This document shows, piece by piece, positions 1-7,730 of a stretch of 11,478 nt of DNA. Source of the stretch: Pseudolabrys sp. (lineage in GTDB: Bacteria > Pseudomonadota > Alphaproteobacteria > Rhizobiales > Xanthobacteraceae). Each line of letters starts with the position of its first letter. Position 1 is the first letter of the stretch. The stretch spans positions 1 through 11,478 of the forward strand of contig JAHCKF010000073.1 of the NCBI GenBank assembly GCA_026125925.1, written 5' to 3'. The translations under genes and the position numbers were made by a program. A model generated the notes under the pieces. It saw nothing but the letters and a program-made list of their open reading frames with translations, did no database searches and was not told where the DNA came from.

Positions 1-449
1 CCGGCGGTGATGGTGACGGCGCCGATCAGCCGCGACGCCGTCAGCCGCTCCTTGAGCAGGACGGCGGCGAGCAGGATGCCGGCGAGAGCCGCCGTCGCCG
101 GCTGGATCGTCGTGCCGTGTCCGAACGGCACCAGAATAAATCCGGTATAGGCGACCAGCGCCTGGGTCGGGCCGGAGAGGGCCGCGAGGACGAAACCGCG
201 GCCCCAGCCGACGCCGCCGACATCCTTGATGCCGTACTGGAAAACGAGCGGGATCAACAACAGCCCCGTCCAGAAGTAGCGATGCACGGCCAGATCGGCC
301 GGCGAGAAGCCGACCGTGATGCCATGTTTCGCCACCGCGAACCCCGCCGCCCAGGCCAGCGCCGCGCCGATGCCGGAGGCAATGCCGATGAAGAAACCCG
401 GCGCTGTTCCGCCCGGCGAAATTCCGGACTTCTGAGGGGTATCTTGCAA
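1..449 (-). CDS. EamA/DMT-family permease, N-terminal part (3' end outside window)
   Basis: Reading the minus strand from 449 gives about 149 residues of an integral membrane protein of the drug/metabolite transporter (EamA, 10-TM) type. Hydrophobic segments include GFFIGIASGIGAALAWAAGF near the N-terminus, a helix around FWTGLLLIPLVF, and later TQALVAYTGFILVPFGHG. The stretch TIQPATAALAGILLAAVLLKERL matches the typical EamA ending in which a helix is followed by a K-E-R/K-x-T/S motif. This covers roughly the first EamA repeat; the second would lie beyond base 1. No ATG occurs between the upstream in-frame TGA (about 480-482) and the coding region, so TTG at 447-449 is the best start, with a weak GGATAGGG purine stretch just upstream. 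The substrate cannot be predicted. It is divergent from the BKACE gene. The family call is fairly secure, the start less so. Confidence 0.8.
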   Translation of the reverse strand, partial: MQDTPQKSGISPGGTAPGFFIGIASGIGAALAWAAGFAVAKHGITVGFSPADLAVHRYFWTGLLLIPLVFQYGIKDVGGVGWGRGFVLAALSGPTQALVAYTGFILVPFGHGTTIQPATAALAGILLAAVLLKERLTASRLIGAVTITA

Positions 450-583
450 CGGCCCTATCCAGTTTTTTGTGGCGCGCGCTCATGCGCCATGCAAGGTGAC
501 GTCCGCCCGGCACATACTCTAGGATTGCCGTCTAAGTCCAACGACCAAGAACACATCGCACCTACCCCAAGGACGGATAGCTC

Positions 584-1519
584 ATGGCCAAAGCCCGCAA
601 AGTCATCATCACCTGCGCCGTCACGGGCGGCATCCACACGCCCTCGATGTCGCCGCATCTGCCGGTCACCGCGCAGGAAATCGCCGACGCGGCCATCGGC
701 GCGGCCGAGGCCGGCGCCGCCGTGGTGCACTTGCATGCGCGCAATCCGCAAGACGGCCGCCCCGATCAGTCGCCCGAACTGTTCTCGCCATTCCTCAAGG
801 TGATCAAGCAGCGCTCGAACGTCGTCCTGAACCTGACCACCGGCGGCGCGCCGACCATGACCGTCGAAGAGCGCCTGCGCCCGGCAGCGACGTTCAAGCC
901 GGAAGTCGCTTCGCTCAACATGGGCACCATGAACTTCGGCCTTTATCCAATGATCGAGCGGTTCAAGGGCAAGTTCAAGTACGACTGGGAAGAGCCGTAT
1001 CTCGAAGGCACACGCAAGGGCATGTTCAAGAACACGCTCGCCGATATCGAGATGATCCTCACCACCTGCGCCGAGAACAACACGCGCTTCGAGGTCGAGT
1101 GCTACGACATCAGCCATCTTTATACCCTGAAGCACTTCCTCGACCGCGGCGTCATCAAGGCACCGCTGTTCATCCAGTCGGTGTTCGGCATCCTCGGCGG
1201 CATCGGCACGCATCCTGAAGACGTCATGATGATGAAGCGCACGGCGGACCGCCTGTTCGGCGACCAGTATCACTGGTCGGTGCTGGGGGCCGGCGCGGCG
1301 CAGATGCGCATCGCGGCGATGGCAGCATCGATGGGCGGCAATGTGCGCGTCGGCCTTGAGGACTCGCTGTGGATCGGGCCCGGCAAGCTTGCCGAGTCGA
1401 ACGCGCAACAGGTCAAGAAGGTGCGGTCGATCCTCGAGGGCCTCGGTCTCGATATCGCGACGCCGGACGAAGCGCGTGAAATCCTGTCATTGAAGGGCGG
1501 CGATAAAGTCGCGTTCTGA
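584..1519 (+). CDS. BKACE (DUF849) beta-keto acid cleavage enzyme
   Basis: This 311-residue protein has the hallmarks of the BKACE/Kce family (formerly DUF849). These are cytosolic Zn-dependent TIM-barrel enzymes that condense a beta-keto acid with acetyl-CoA, giving acetoacetate and a new acyl-CoA. The N-terminal strand and loop VIITCAVTGGIHTPSMSPHLPVT is the family signature. HLHAR supplies the two metal-binding histidines (H49, H51), and E259 in VGLEDSLW is the likely metal-binding glutamate. The NLTTGG and GTMNFG loops are also typical. The length is close to that usual for the family. The start at 584 has an AAGGA site at 569-573, spaced 10 bases. The stop overlaps the dctQ-like start by one base, so the enzyme and the TRAP subunits are probably co-translated and handle the same compound. 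The substrate (for example dehydrocarnitine, 3-keto-5-aminohexanoate or another beta-keto acid) cannot be read from the sequence alone. Confidence 0.93.
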   Translation: MAKARKVIITCAVTGGIHTPSMSPHLPVTAQEIADAAIGAAEAGAAVVHLHARNPQDGRPDQSPELFSPFLKVIKQRSNVVLNLTTGGAPTMTVEERLRPAATFKPEVASLNMGTMNFGLYPMIERFKGKFKYDWEEPYLEGTRKGMFKNTLADIEMILTTCAENNTRFEVECYDISHLYTLKHFLDRGVIKAPLFIQSVFGILGGIGTHPEDVMMMKRTADRLFGDQYHWSVLGAGAAQMRIAAMAASMGGNVRVGLEDSLWIGPGKLAESNAQQVKKVRSILEGLGLDIATPDEAREILSLKGGDKVAF

Positions 1520-2061
1520 TGCACGAGCGCCGGCAGACAGCGGCGATGCAGCCGGTCGCGCTGGCCGACCGGCTGTCGCGGTCGATGATGGTCATGGCCG
1601 CGGCTTTGACCTTCGTGCTGGCGATCGTCATCCTCGCCGACACGGTGAGCCGGCAATTCAGCCGTCATCCGCTCGGCGGCGCCGGCGATGTCGTCGGCAA
1701 TGCCATCGTCATGATCGTGTTCCTGCAGGCGGGCTATGCCGTGCGCTGCCGCTCCATGGCCCGTGCCGATTTCCTGCTCGGCCTGATGCCGTGGCCGACC
1801 CGCCGTGTCGTCCTCGCGGTGGGCTATGCGCTCGGCGCGCTGCTGTTCGCCGGCTTGGTCGCGGCCAATTGGGAGCCGGCCATGACCGCCTTCCTGCGCG
1901 GCAGCGGCCCCGGTTTCCCGGCCTGGCCGGCGCGTTTCGTCATCCTCGCCGGCGCGGCGATGGCGGCGATCAATTACGTTGTCCTCGGGTTCCTCGATCT
2001 GACCGGGCCGGAGCCGACCCTGGAACGTGAACTGGCGGATCTCGGCCAACTGGAGCCCTGA
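1519..2061 (+). CDS. dctQ: TRAP transporter small membrane subunit (DctQ family)
   Basis: This 180-residue protein has four hydrophobic segments: about residues 25-42 (MVMAAALTFVLAIVILADT), 60-75 (IVMIVFLQAGYAV), 93-113 (VVLAVGYALGALLFAGLVAA) and 135-160 (RFVILAGAAMAAINYVVLGF). The length, the four-helix pattern and the position directly before a DctM gene identify the small subunit of a tripartite ATP-independent periplasmic transporter. Its helices pack against the large subunit in the inner membrane. Small subunits diverge strongly, so context carries much of the call. The ATG at 1519-1521 overlaps the upstream TGA (TGATG), which suggests translational coupling. An internal ATG at 1546 is possible, but neither start has a convincing Shine-Dalgarno site. 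The C-terminal tail after about residue 162 is hydrophilic. Confidence 0.85.
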   Translation: MHERRQTAAMQPVALADRLSRSMMVMAAALTFVLAIVILADTVSRQFSRHPLGGAGDVVGNAIVMIVFLQAGYAVRCRSMARADFLLGLMPWPTRRVVLAVGYALGALLFAGLVAANWEPAMTAFLRGSGPGFPAWPARFVILAGAAMAAINYVVLGFLDLTGPEPTLERELADLGQLEP

Positions 2062-2086
2062 CCGGCCGGCGTGCTAAGGCGGGCCG

Positions 2087-3379
2087 GTGATTGGATTGGG
2101 CGCTGCAACGCTGTTGATTGTCGGGCTTGTCGTGCTGGTCGCCCTCGGCGCCCAGATCGCCGTTGCTTTGGGTGTCGTTGCGGTTCTCGGACTGTGGTGG
2201 GGCACGGGCGACTGGCAAGCCGTCTCCAATCTCCTCGCTGCCACGGCCTATGACGGTCTGCGCCAGCCGGCCTACCTCGTCATTCCACTATTGATGCTGA
2301 TGGGTGAATTCATTGCGCGGTCCGGCGCGGTGACGGATATCTTTCAAGTCCTTGGCCGCCAACTCCGAAGTTTGCCCGGTGGTGCGGCGCTGGCCGCCGC
2401 GATCGGACAGGGGCTCTACAGCTTCGTTGCGGGGGCGAGCGCCTCGAGCGCCGCAGGGTTCACGCGCATCACCTATCCGGCGCTCAAGCGCGACGGCCAT
2501 GACGGCGCCACGGCGCTCGGCTTGCTGGCGAGCGCAGCTGCGTTCGGCGCGCTCATTCCGCCGAGCGTGCTGCTCACGGTCTGGGGCCTGCTCGCCCATC
2601 AGCCGCTTGGGCCGATGTTCCTCGCCGCCGTCGTGCCAGCCATTGTCGCCGTGATCCTGTTTGCCGGCGCGGTGCTGTCGCTGGCCGACAAACCGGCCGT
2701 TGCCGCCGAGGCCCAAAAAGCGTCGCTGCCGGCGCACACCGTCGAGAGCGCCATGGGTCTCCTCGTGACGCTGATCGTCATCCTCGGCGGCATCGGCACG
2801 CGGCTGCTGACGCCGCTGGAAGCCGCCAGCGTCGGTGCGGTGATCGGGCTGCTGATGGCCTTGCGCAAGGGCATGCGGCTTCCCGCCATCGTCGAGGCCA
2901 TCCTCGTCGTCGGCCGCGGATCGGCGCCGATCCTGTTGCTCATTTTTACGGCCCAGATTTATGCGCAAGCGCTCGGCCTGACCGGCGCCGGCGCGGCGAT
3001 CGAGCACGCGCTGTCCGGCCTCGGTCTCGCCCTTGGCCTCGCCACGATGGTGGCGGCTTGGCTGATCCTGTCGGTCGTGCTCGATCAGCTCTCGATCATG
3101 GCGCTGACTGTGGCGCTGTTTGCACCTGCGGCGGCTCGGATGGGCATTGATCCGCTCGCCTTTGCCGTCGTCGGGGTGATCACGCTGGAGGCGGCTCAAT
3201 TGTTGCCCCCATTCGGCCTCCTCGTGTTCACCGCCAAGGCGGCGGCGAATGATGATGGCGTGGCGCTGCCCGACATCTTCCGGCACGTCCTGCCGTTTCT
3301 GACGGTCATGCTCGTGCTCGTCCTGATCCTGGTGGCTTTTCCATCAATCGCCACGTGGCTGCCCCGGCTCGCCCTATAA
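2087..3379 (+). CDS. dctM: TRAP transporter large membrane subunit (DctM family)
   Basis: This 430-residue, strongly hydrophobic protein is the normal length for DctM, the subunit that carries the Na+- or H+-coupled elevator transport activity. Family landmarks are MLMGEFIARSG near residue 70, the conserved GASASSAAGFTRI hairpin at about 115-127 followed by PALKRDGHD, and GALIPPSVLL with IPPS at 157-160. A second inverted half contains AAQLLPPFGLLVF near residue 365. The GTG start at 2087 is preceded by AAGGCGG (about 2076-2082), a plausible ribosome binding site; the 25-base gap from dctQ supports one transcript. A complete TRAP system needs a periplasmic DctP/TAXI binding protein. None is fused here and none is encoded in the window, so it must lie elsewhere if the transporter works. 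Substrate is probably a carboxylate related to the BKACE substrate (inference). Confidence 0.93.
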   Translation: MIGLGAATLLIVGLVVLVALGAQIAVALGVVAVLGLWWGTGDWQAVSNLLAATAYDGLRQPAYLVIPLLMLMGEFIARSGAVTDIFQVLGRQLRSLPGGAALAAAIGQGLYSFVAGASASSAAGFTRITYPALKRDGHDGATALGLLASAAAFGALIPPSVLLTVWGLLAHQPLGPMFLAAVVPAIVAVILFAGAVLSLADKPAVAAEAQKASLPAHTVESAMGLLVTLIVILGGIGTRLLTPLEAASVGAVIGLLMALRKGMRLPAIVEAILVVGRGSAPILLLIFTAQIYAQALGLTGAGAAIEHALSGLGLALGLATMVAAWLILSVVLDQLSIMALTVALFAPAAARMGIDPLAFAVVGVITLEAAQLLPPFGLLVFTAKAAANDDGVALPDIFRHVLPFLTVMLVLVLILVAFPSIATWLPRLAL

Positions 3380-3468
3380 GCGGCGCTTTGCAGCGACATA
3401 GTGCGCCTGGGGTTGACGAGCGCTGCGCTGCGCGCTTCGTGGAAATCCCAGCCGGAGCCCGCCCGCCG

Positions 3469-5178
3469 ATGACCCACCACATGCCGTTGATATCGACGAT
3501 CGTGGCGGGCTTGGTCCTGGCCTTCGCTCTCGGCGCAATCGCGCAGCGCTTCCGCATTTCACCGCTGGTCGGCTATCTGCTGGCCGGCGTCGTCATCGGG
3601 CCGGCGACGCCCGGCTTCGTCGCGGATATAGGTCTCGCCAACCAGCTCGCCGAGATCGGCGTCATCCTGCTGATGTTCGGCGTCGGCCTGCATTTCTCGC
3701 TCAAGGACCTGTGGGCCGTGCGGGCGATCTCGCTGCCCGGCGCGGTGGCGCAGATCGCGGTCGCGACGCTCCTCGGCATGGCGCTCGGCCTGGCGATGGG
3801 CTGGGACGTCGCCGGCGGGCTGGTGTTCGGCCTCGCGCTCTCGGTCGCCTCCACGGTGGTGCTGCTGCGCGCGCTGCAGGAGCGGCGGCTGATCGACACC
3901 GAGCGCGGCCGCATCGCCGTCGGCTGGCTCATCGTCGAGGATCTGGCGACGGTCCTGGCCTTGGTGATGCTGCCGGCGCTGGCACCGATCCTCAAAAACG
4001 GGCTGCAGAGCGGCGCCGACTTGCAGTCCGCGCTGCTGCCGATCGCGCTGACCATCGGCAAGGTCGCGGCATTTCTCGCGCTGATGCTGTTGATTGGCCG
4101 CCGCGTGATCCCATGGATCCTGCACTACATCGCCCATACCGGCTCGCGCGAACTGTTCCGGCTGTCGGTGCTGGCGATCGCCCTCGGCTGCGCCTTCGCC
4201 GCCGCCACCTTGTTCGATGTTTCCTTTGCCCTCGGCGCCTTCTTCGCCGGCATGATGATGGCCGAATCCGAGCTCAGCCAGCGGGCTGCCCAGGAGACGC
4301 TGCCGCTGCGCGACGCCTTCGCGGTGCTATTCTTCGTCTCCGTCGGCATGTTGTTCGATCCGATGATCGTCCTTCAGCAGCCGCTGCCGCTTCTGGCGAC
4401 GGTGCTGATCATCATGATCGGTAAGTCGGTGGCGTCTTTCGCCCTGGTGCGTGCCTTCGGCTATTCGCAAGCCACGGCGCTGACCATTTCGGCAAGCCTG
4501 GCGCAGATCGGCGAATTTTCCTTCATCCTCGCCGGCCTCGGCGTCGCGCTCAATCTGCTGCCGGAGAGCGGTCGGGCGCTGATATTGGCCGGCGCCATCC
4601 TGTCGATCCTGCTCAATCCGCTGTGCTTTGCGGCGCTCGACTGGTGGCTGGCGCGCGGCTCAGTCGTGCCGTCATCCCGGACCGATGGCGCGGCCGATGC
4701 CGAAGCGGCGCCGGCGCGACCCACCGAGCCGTCGCGCGAGCCGGTCCCGGTCACGGCGCTGACCGGCCATGTCGTGTTGATCGGCTGCGGCCGCGTCGGC
4801 CGGCATTTCCTGCTCAATGCCGGCGACAATGTCGCGCCGCTGCTGATCGTCGAGGAAAATTCCGACACGGTCGATCGCCTGCGCGAAGAGGGGCGGGAGG
4901 TCATCGCAGGCAATGCCGCCGATGCCGAGGTCATCGCCGCCTGCAACCTGGCTGCGGCGCGCTGTCTGCTGGTCGCGGTGCCGAATGCTTTCGAGGGCAG
5001 CCAGGCCGTCGCCCAGGCGCGCGCCATCAATCCGGGCCTGCCGATCGTGGCTCGGGCGCATTCGGAAGAAGAGGTGCAGTATCTGTTCAAGCATGGCGCG
5101 ACCTCGGTGATCATGGGCGAGCACGAAATCGCCCGTGCCATGCTGGGACTGGTGCCGGCCCGACCGGCGGCGGCATGA
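3469..5178 (+). CDS. ybaL: YbaL/KefB-type CPA2 cation/proton antiporter with RCK domain
   Basis: This 569-residue protein combines an N-terminal Na+/H+-exchanger membrane domain (about residues 5-395, roughly a dozen helices) with a C-terminal RCK/TrkA-N domain starting near residue 433. The Rossmann motif GCGRVG is at 439-444 and a well-placed acidic residue follows in LLIVEEN. The domain ends in VMGEHEIARAMLGL-type sequence, shared with E. coli YbaL. Such CPA2 proteins exchange K+ (or Na+) for H+ at the inner membrane and are gated by nucleotides or thiol adducts bound to the RCK domain. The linker at about 405-430 is Ala/Pro/Arg-rich and poorly conserved. The frame stays open back to a GTG at 3355 inside dctM, but ATG at 3469 is preferred: it has GGAG at 3454-3457 and begins just before the first helix. 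It lies 89 bases after dctM and may belong to the same or a separate unit. The exact physiological ion is uncertain. Confidence 0.9.
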   Translation: MTHHMPLISTIVAGLVLAFALGAIAQRFRISPLVGYLLAGVVIGPATPGFVADIGLANQLAEIGVILLMFGVGLHFSLKDLWAVRAISLPGAVAQIAVATLLGMALGLAMGWDVAGGLVFGLALSVASTVVLLRALQERRLIDTERGRIAVGWLIVEDLATVLALVMLPALAPILKNGLQSGADLQSALLPIALTIGKVAAFLALMLLIGRRVIPWILHYIAHTGSRELFRLSVLAIALGCAFAAATLFDVSFALGAFFAGMMMAESELSQRAAQETLPLRDAFAVLFFVSVGMLFDPMIVLQQPLPLLATVLIIMIGKSVASFALVRAFGYSQATALTISASLAQIGEFSFILAGLGVALNLLPESGRALILAGAILSILLNPLCFAALDWWLARGSVVPSSRTDGAADAEAAPARPTEPSREPVPVTALTGHVVLIGCGRVGRHFLLNAGDNVAPLLIVEENSDTVDRLREEGREVIAGNAADAEVIAACNLAAARCLLVAVPNAFEGSQAVAQARAINPGLPIVARAHSEEEVQYLFKHGATSVIMGEHEIARAMLGLVPARPAAA

Positions 5179-5310
5179 CGATTCACGCTTTGTCGAACGA
5201 TTGCCGTTTATTCTTGCCAATCGAATGTGATTCCCTGTGGTGGGGTGATTTGCGGCCCTGTTAGACGCCGCGGCATCGCCCCTGCACCTTCCGGAGGACG
5301 GTCAACTCGG

Positions 5311-7092
5311 ATGTCGGCGCTCGACACGGTCAGTATTGCGATTTTGCTGGGCAGCCTGCTGGTTCTGGCGGGCATTCTGTCGAGCCTGCTGGCGCTGCGC
5401 TTCGGCGCGCCGTTGCTGCTGGTGTTCTTGCTGGTCGGTGTGCTGGCCGGCGAGAACGGTCCCGGCGGCATCCGCTTCGACGATGTCGGCGTCGCCTACA
5501 CGGTTGGCTCGGTGGCCCTGGCGCTGATTTTGTTCGACGGCGGCCTGCGCAGCCGCTTTGCCAGCATCCGCTCCGTGCTGGCGCCATCGGTGATGCTGGC
5601 GACCCTCGGCGTGCTGGTGACCACGCTGCTGACGGCGCCGGCCGCCAAATTCCTGCTCGGCATCGGCTGGATCGAGGCGCTGCTGCTCGGTTCCGTGGTG
5701 GCCTCGACCGACGCCGCCGCCGTATTCTTCCTGCTCAGCGCCGGCGGTCTGCGCTTGCGGCCTCGGGTTCGCGCCACGCTCGAAGTGGAGTCCGGCACCA
5801 ACGACCCCTTCGCCATCTTTCTCGCCCTGCTGCTGGTCGAAATCCTCTCGGTTGGCGGCCAGTCCTGGTCGCACGCCGCCGTTACGCTGATCCGCGACGC
5901 CGCGCTCGGCACCGTGATCGGCTATGCCGGCGGCCGCGCCATCACCTTCGTGCTTAATCGCGTCGACCTGCCGCAGGGGCTGCACGCTCCCTTCGTGGCG
6001 ATCAGCGCTCTGGTGGTGTTTGCGTTCGGCAATACGGTCCACGCCTCGGGCTTCCTGGCCGTCTATATCGCCGGTCTCGTCGTCGGCAACCGCCAGATCC
6101 GCGCGCAGAATTCGGTGGTCGTGTTTCTCGACGCCATCACCTGGCTGGCACAGATCGTGATGTTCGTGCTGCTCGGCCTGCTGGTCTGGCCGGGCCGGCT
6201 CGGTGAAAACATTATCGGCGCCATCGGCGTTGCGCTGGTGCTGATGCTGATCGCGCGGCCGGCCGCGGTGTTTCTCTGCCTGTGGCCGTTCAATTTCCAG
6301 TGGCGGGAAAAGCTGTTCATCTCATGGGTCGGTCTGCGCGGCGCCGTGGCGATTTTCCTGGCGTCGATCCCGCTGCTGGTCGGCCTGCCTGGCGCATCGA
6401 TGTATTTCGACGTGGCCTTCGTCGTGGTCGTCTCCTCGCTGTTGATCCAGGGCTGGACCGTGGCGCTGTCGGCACGCAAGCTCGACATGTCGTTCAACCG
6501 CGTCGATCCACTGCCGCGCCGCGTCGAACTCGATCTGCCCGGCCAGATGTCGCGCGAGATCGTCGGCTACCCGGTGCCGGCCAACAGCCCGTTCCTCAAG
6601 CGCGGCCTGATCCCGAACTGGGCGCGGCCGACCTTGGTGATTCGCAATGAGGAGATCCTGACGCCGGTCGAGGCGGCGCCGGTGGTCGAAGGCGACTACG
6701 TTTATCTGCTGGCGCCGCCGGAGAAGGCGCAGGCGCTCGACCGTTTCTTCATGGTGACGCCGCCGCTGCGCGTGCCCGATCCCGAAATGCTCGGCGACTT
6801 CTTCGTGCCCGGCGAGGCGACGCTCGGCGCCTTAGCCGACATCTACGGCCTTCAGGTTGCCGCCGACCATGCCGACGTGGATCTCGCGACGTTCTTCACC
6901 GAGCAACTCGGCCGCCCGGCCAAAGCCGGCGATATCGTCGCCCTCGGCACCATCGCGCTGCTGGCACAGAAGGTGAAGGATGGACGGGTCACGACCGTCG
7001 GGCTGCAACTCGACGAGCCGGAGGCGTCCGCGACGGTCAGCGGACGCGCCAAGGCCGTCATTCAAAAATTGCGGAAGAAGCTCGCGCGCTGA
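5311..7092 (+). CDS. cvrA: CvrA/NhaP2-type CPA1 K+/H+ antiporter
   Basis: This 593-residue protein is close in size and layout to E. coli CvrA (NhaP2). A Na+/H+-exchanger domain of about 12 helices spans residues 5-395. It contains ASTDAAAVFFLL (D134) and the CPA1 signature ESGTNDPFAIFLAL (N164-D165), the ion- and proton-binding centre. After KLDMSFNRVDPLPRR comes an RCK-C/TrkA-C regulatory domain (about 412-490), then a CorC/HlyC-like domain (about 500-575). The tail is basic (AVIQKLRKKLAR). The family exports K+ or Na+ in exchange for protons and protects against cytoplasmic K+ overload or low osmolarity. ATG at 5311 follows GGAGGA (5293-5298) at a somewhat long spacing. An in-frame ATG at 5227 would add 28 Cys/Arg-rich residues that do not resemble the family. 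It is adjacent to a CPA2 antiporter, which hints at joint K+/pH homeostasis. Its stop lies 3 bases from that of the opposing gene. Confidence 0.92.
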   Translation: MSALDTVSIAILLGSLLVLAGILSSLLALRFGAPLLLVFLLVGVLAGENGPGGIRFDDVGVAYTVGSVALALILFDGGLRSRFASIRSVLAPSVMLATLGVLVTTLLTAPAAKFLLGIGWIEALLLGSVVASTDAAAVFFLLSAGGLRLRPRVRATLEVESGTNDPFAIFLALLLVEILSVGGQSWSHAAVTLIRDAALGTVIGYAGGRAITFVLNRVDLPQGLHAPFVAISALVVFAFGNTVHASGFLAVYIAGLVVGNRQIRAQNSVVVFLDAITWLAQIVMFVLLGLLVWPGRLGENIIGAIGVALVLMLIARPAAVFLCLWPFNFQWREKLFISWVGLRGAVAIFLASIPLLVGLPGASMYFDVAFVVVVSSLLIQGWTVALSARKLDMSFNRVDPLPRRVELDLPGQMSREIVGYPVPANSPFLKRGLIPNWARPTLVIRNEEILTPVEAAPVVEGDYVYLLAPPEKAQALDRFFMVTPPLRVPDPEMLGDFFVPGEATLGALADIYGLQVAADHADVDLATFFTEQLGRPAKAGDIVALGTIALLAQKVKDGRVTTVGLQLDEPEASATVSGRAKAVIQKLRKKLAR

Positions 7093-7095
7093 ACC

Positions 7096-7641
7096 TTAGC
7101 CGTTACGGCGCGCCATCTGCGGGACGTGCTGGAACATCCAAGCTCCGCCGAACAGTACCGCGGTCCAGAACATGTCGCCGGCGAGGCTGTTCTGGAAGAA
7201 CGGCAGGGCGAGCACGTAGCACTGGGTCAGACCGGCCAAAGTGTGGCTGTACATGCCGCTGAAGGCCCAGACCGCGAAGTTCGAGATCGCGAAGAACGCC
7301 ACTGAGCAGCCGACCATGGTCCCTGCGGTGCCGAGCACGCCGCGCCAGTTGCGCGTCGCCATGCCGGCGAAGGCGGGCAGGGTGATCGCGACGTAAGTGA
7401 TGAGCGAGATACGCCAGTCGTCGCCCGACAGCGCCAGCCCCGACAGCGCCATGGCGGCGAGCGGCACCACCGGCGCCAGCACCGGGTTGCGCAGCATGCG
7501 GCCGGCGAACAACGCGCTCGCCGCGATCGGCATGAAGCCCCAGGCATGCGGCAGCAGCCGCGCCACCACGTCGAAGGCGACGAGGAAGGCGATCAGCGCC
7601 AGATCGGCCAGCAGGGCGGAGCGGTTCGCGGTCGTTTGCAT
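7096..7641 (-). CDS. DUF6580-type six-helix membrane protein (putative transport protein)
   Basis: This 181-residue protein is almost entirely hydrophobic, with about six predicted helices: residues 9-30, 35-51, 54-71, 78-97, 102-127 and 137-170. The C-terminal block (NFAVWAF, then YSHTLAGLTQCY, then ALPFFQNSLAGDMFWTAVLFG) is the pattern I associate with the DUF6580 family of putative transport proteins. Six short helices in under 200 residues also resembles substrate-binding S-components of ECF vitamin transporters; that likeness is inference. Cysteines occur at two places (MVGCSVAF, LTQCYVLA). The ATG at 7641 has GGGA about nine bases upstream. It follows the BtuF-like gene after 75 bases on the same strand, so the two may be one transcript and act on the same ligand, possibly a corrinoid. 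No ATPase or T-subunit gene is adjacent. Convergent with cvrA, with a 3-base gap. Confidence 0.75.
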   Translation of the reverse strand: MQTTANRSALLADLALIAFLVAFDVVARLLPHAWGFMPIAASALFAGRMLRNPVLAPVVPLAAMALSGLALSGDDWRISLITYVAITLPAFAGMATRNWRGVLGTAGTMVGCSVAFFAISNFAVWAFSGMYSHTLAGLTQCYVLALPFFQNSLAGDMFWTAVLFGGAWMFQHVPQMARRNG

Positions 7642-7711
7642 CGCATTAAATCCCGTTTGAGCGTCGGATGGGTCTTAGCACGCCCAGCCGCCCCGAATCC
7701 ATCGGTCAAAC

Positions 7712-7730
7712 GGCCGTCAATCGGCCTTTT
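7712..7730. terminator. Weak hairpin at the btuF-like gene stop
   Basis: GGCCG-TCAAT-CGGCC followed by TTTT on the plus strand: a 5-bp stem, with the stop codon of the BtuF-like gene in the loop. On the plus strand it would resemble a short intrinsic terminator, though the nearest plus-strand gene ends more than 600 bases earlier. On the minus strand it is followed only by GTTTG. Termination is doubtful. Confidence 0.25.

Noticed and set aside
117..803. Plus-strand open frame crossing the EamA gene, the intergenic gap and the BKACE start
   Set aside because: It overlaps two real genes, has a low-complexity Arg/Pro-rich translation and no recognisable motif.
455..1408. Long minus-strand open frame (317 codons) over the BKACE gene
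   Set aside because: It is antisense to a well-conserved enzyme, rich in Arg/His/Ala with no domain pattern; high-GC genes commonly leave such open shadow frames.
2288..3286. Long minus-strand open frame (332 codons) opposite dctM
   Set aside because: Its composition is Arg/Gln/His/Asp-rich, as expected from antisense reading of a hydrophobic membrane gene; no domain or ribosome binding site.
3413..3435. Possible promoter with TTGACG -35 before the YbaL-type gene
   Set aside because: The hexamer 17 bases downstream (TTCGTG) does not resemble a -10 element, so it was not listed as a feature.
3355..3468. N-terminal extension of the YbaL-type antiporter from GTG 3355
   Set aside because: It would overlap dctM by 25 bases and add 38 non-membrane residues not expected in the family; ATG 3469 has an SD-like GGAG and begins right at the first helix.
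7642..7716. Cobalamin riboswitch before the DUF6580 gene or the BtuF-like gene
   Set aside because: The 75-base gap is too short for a full B12 riboswitch and I see no B12-box-like core; the gap upstream of the BtuF-like gene is entirely the palindromic repeat.
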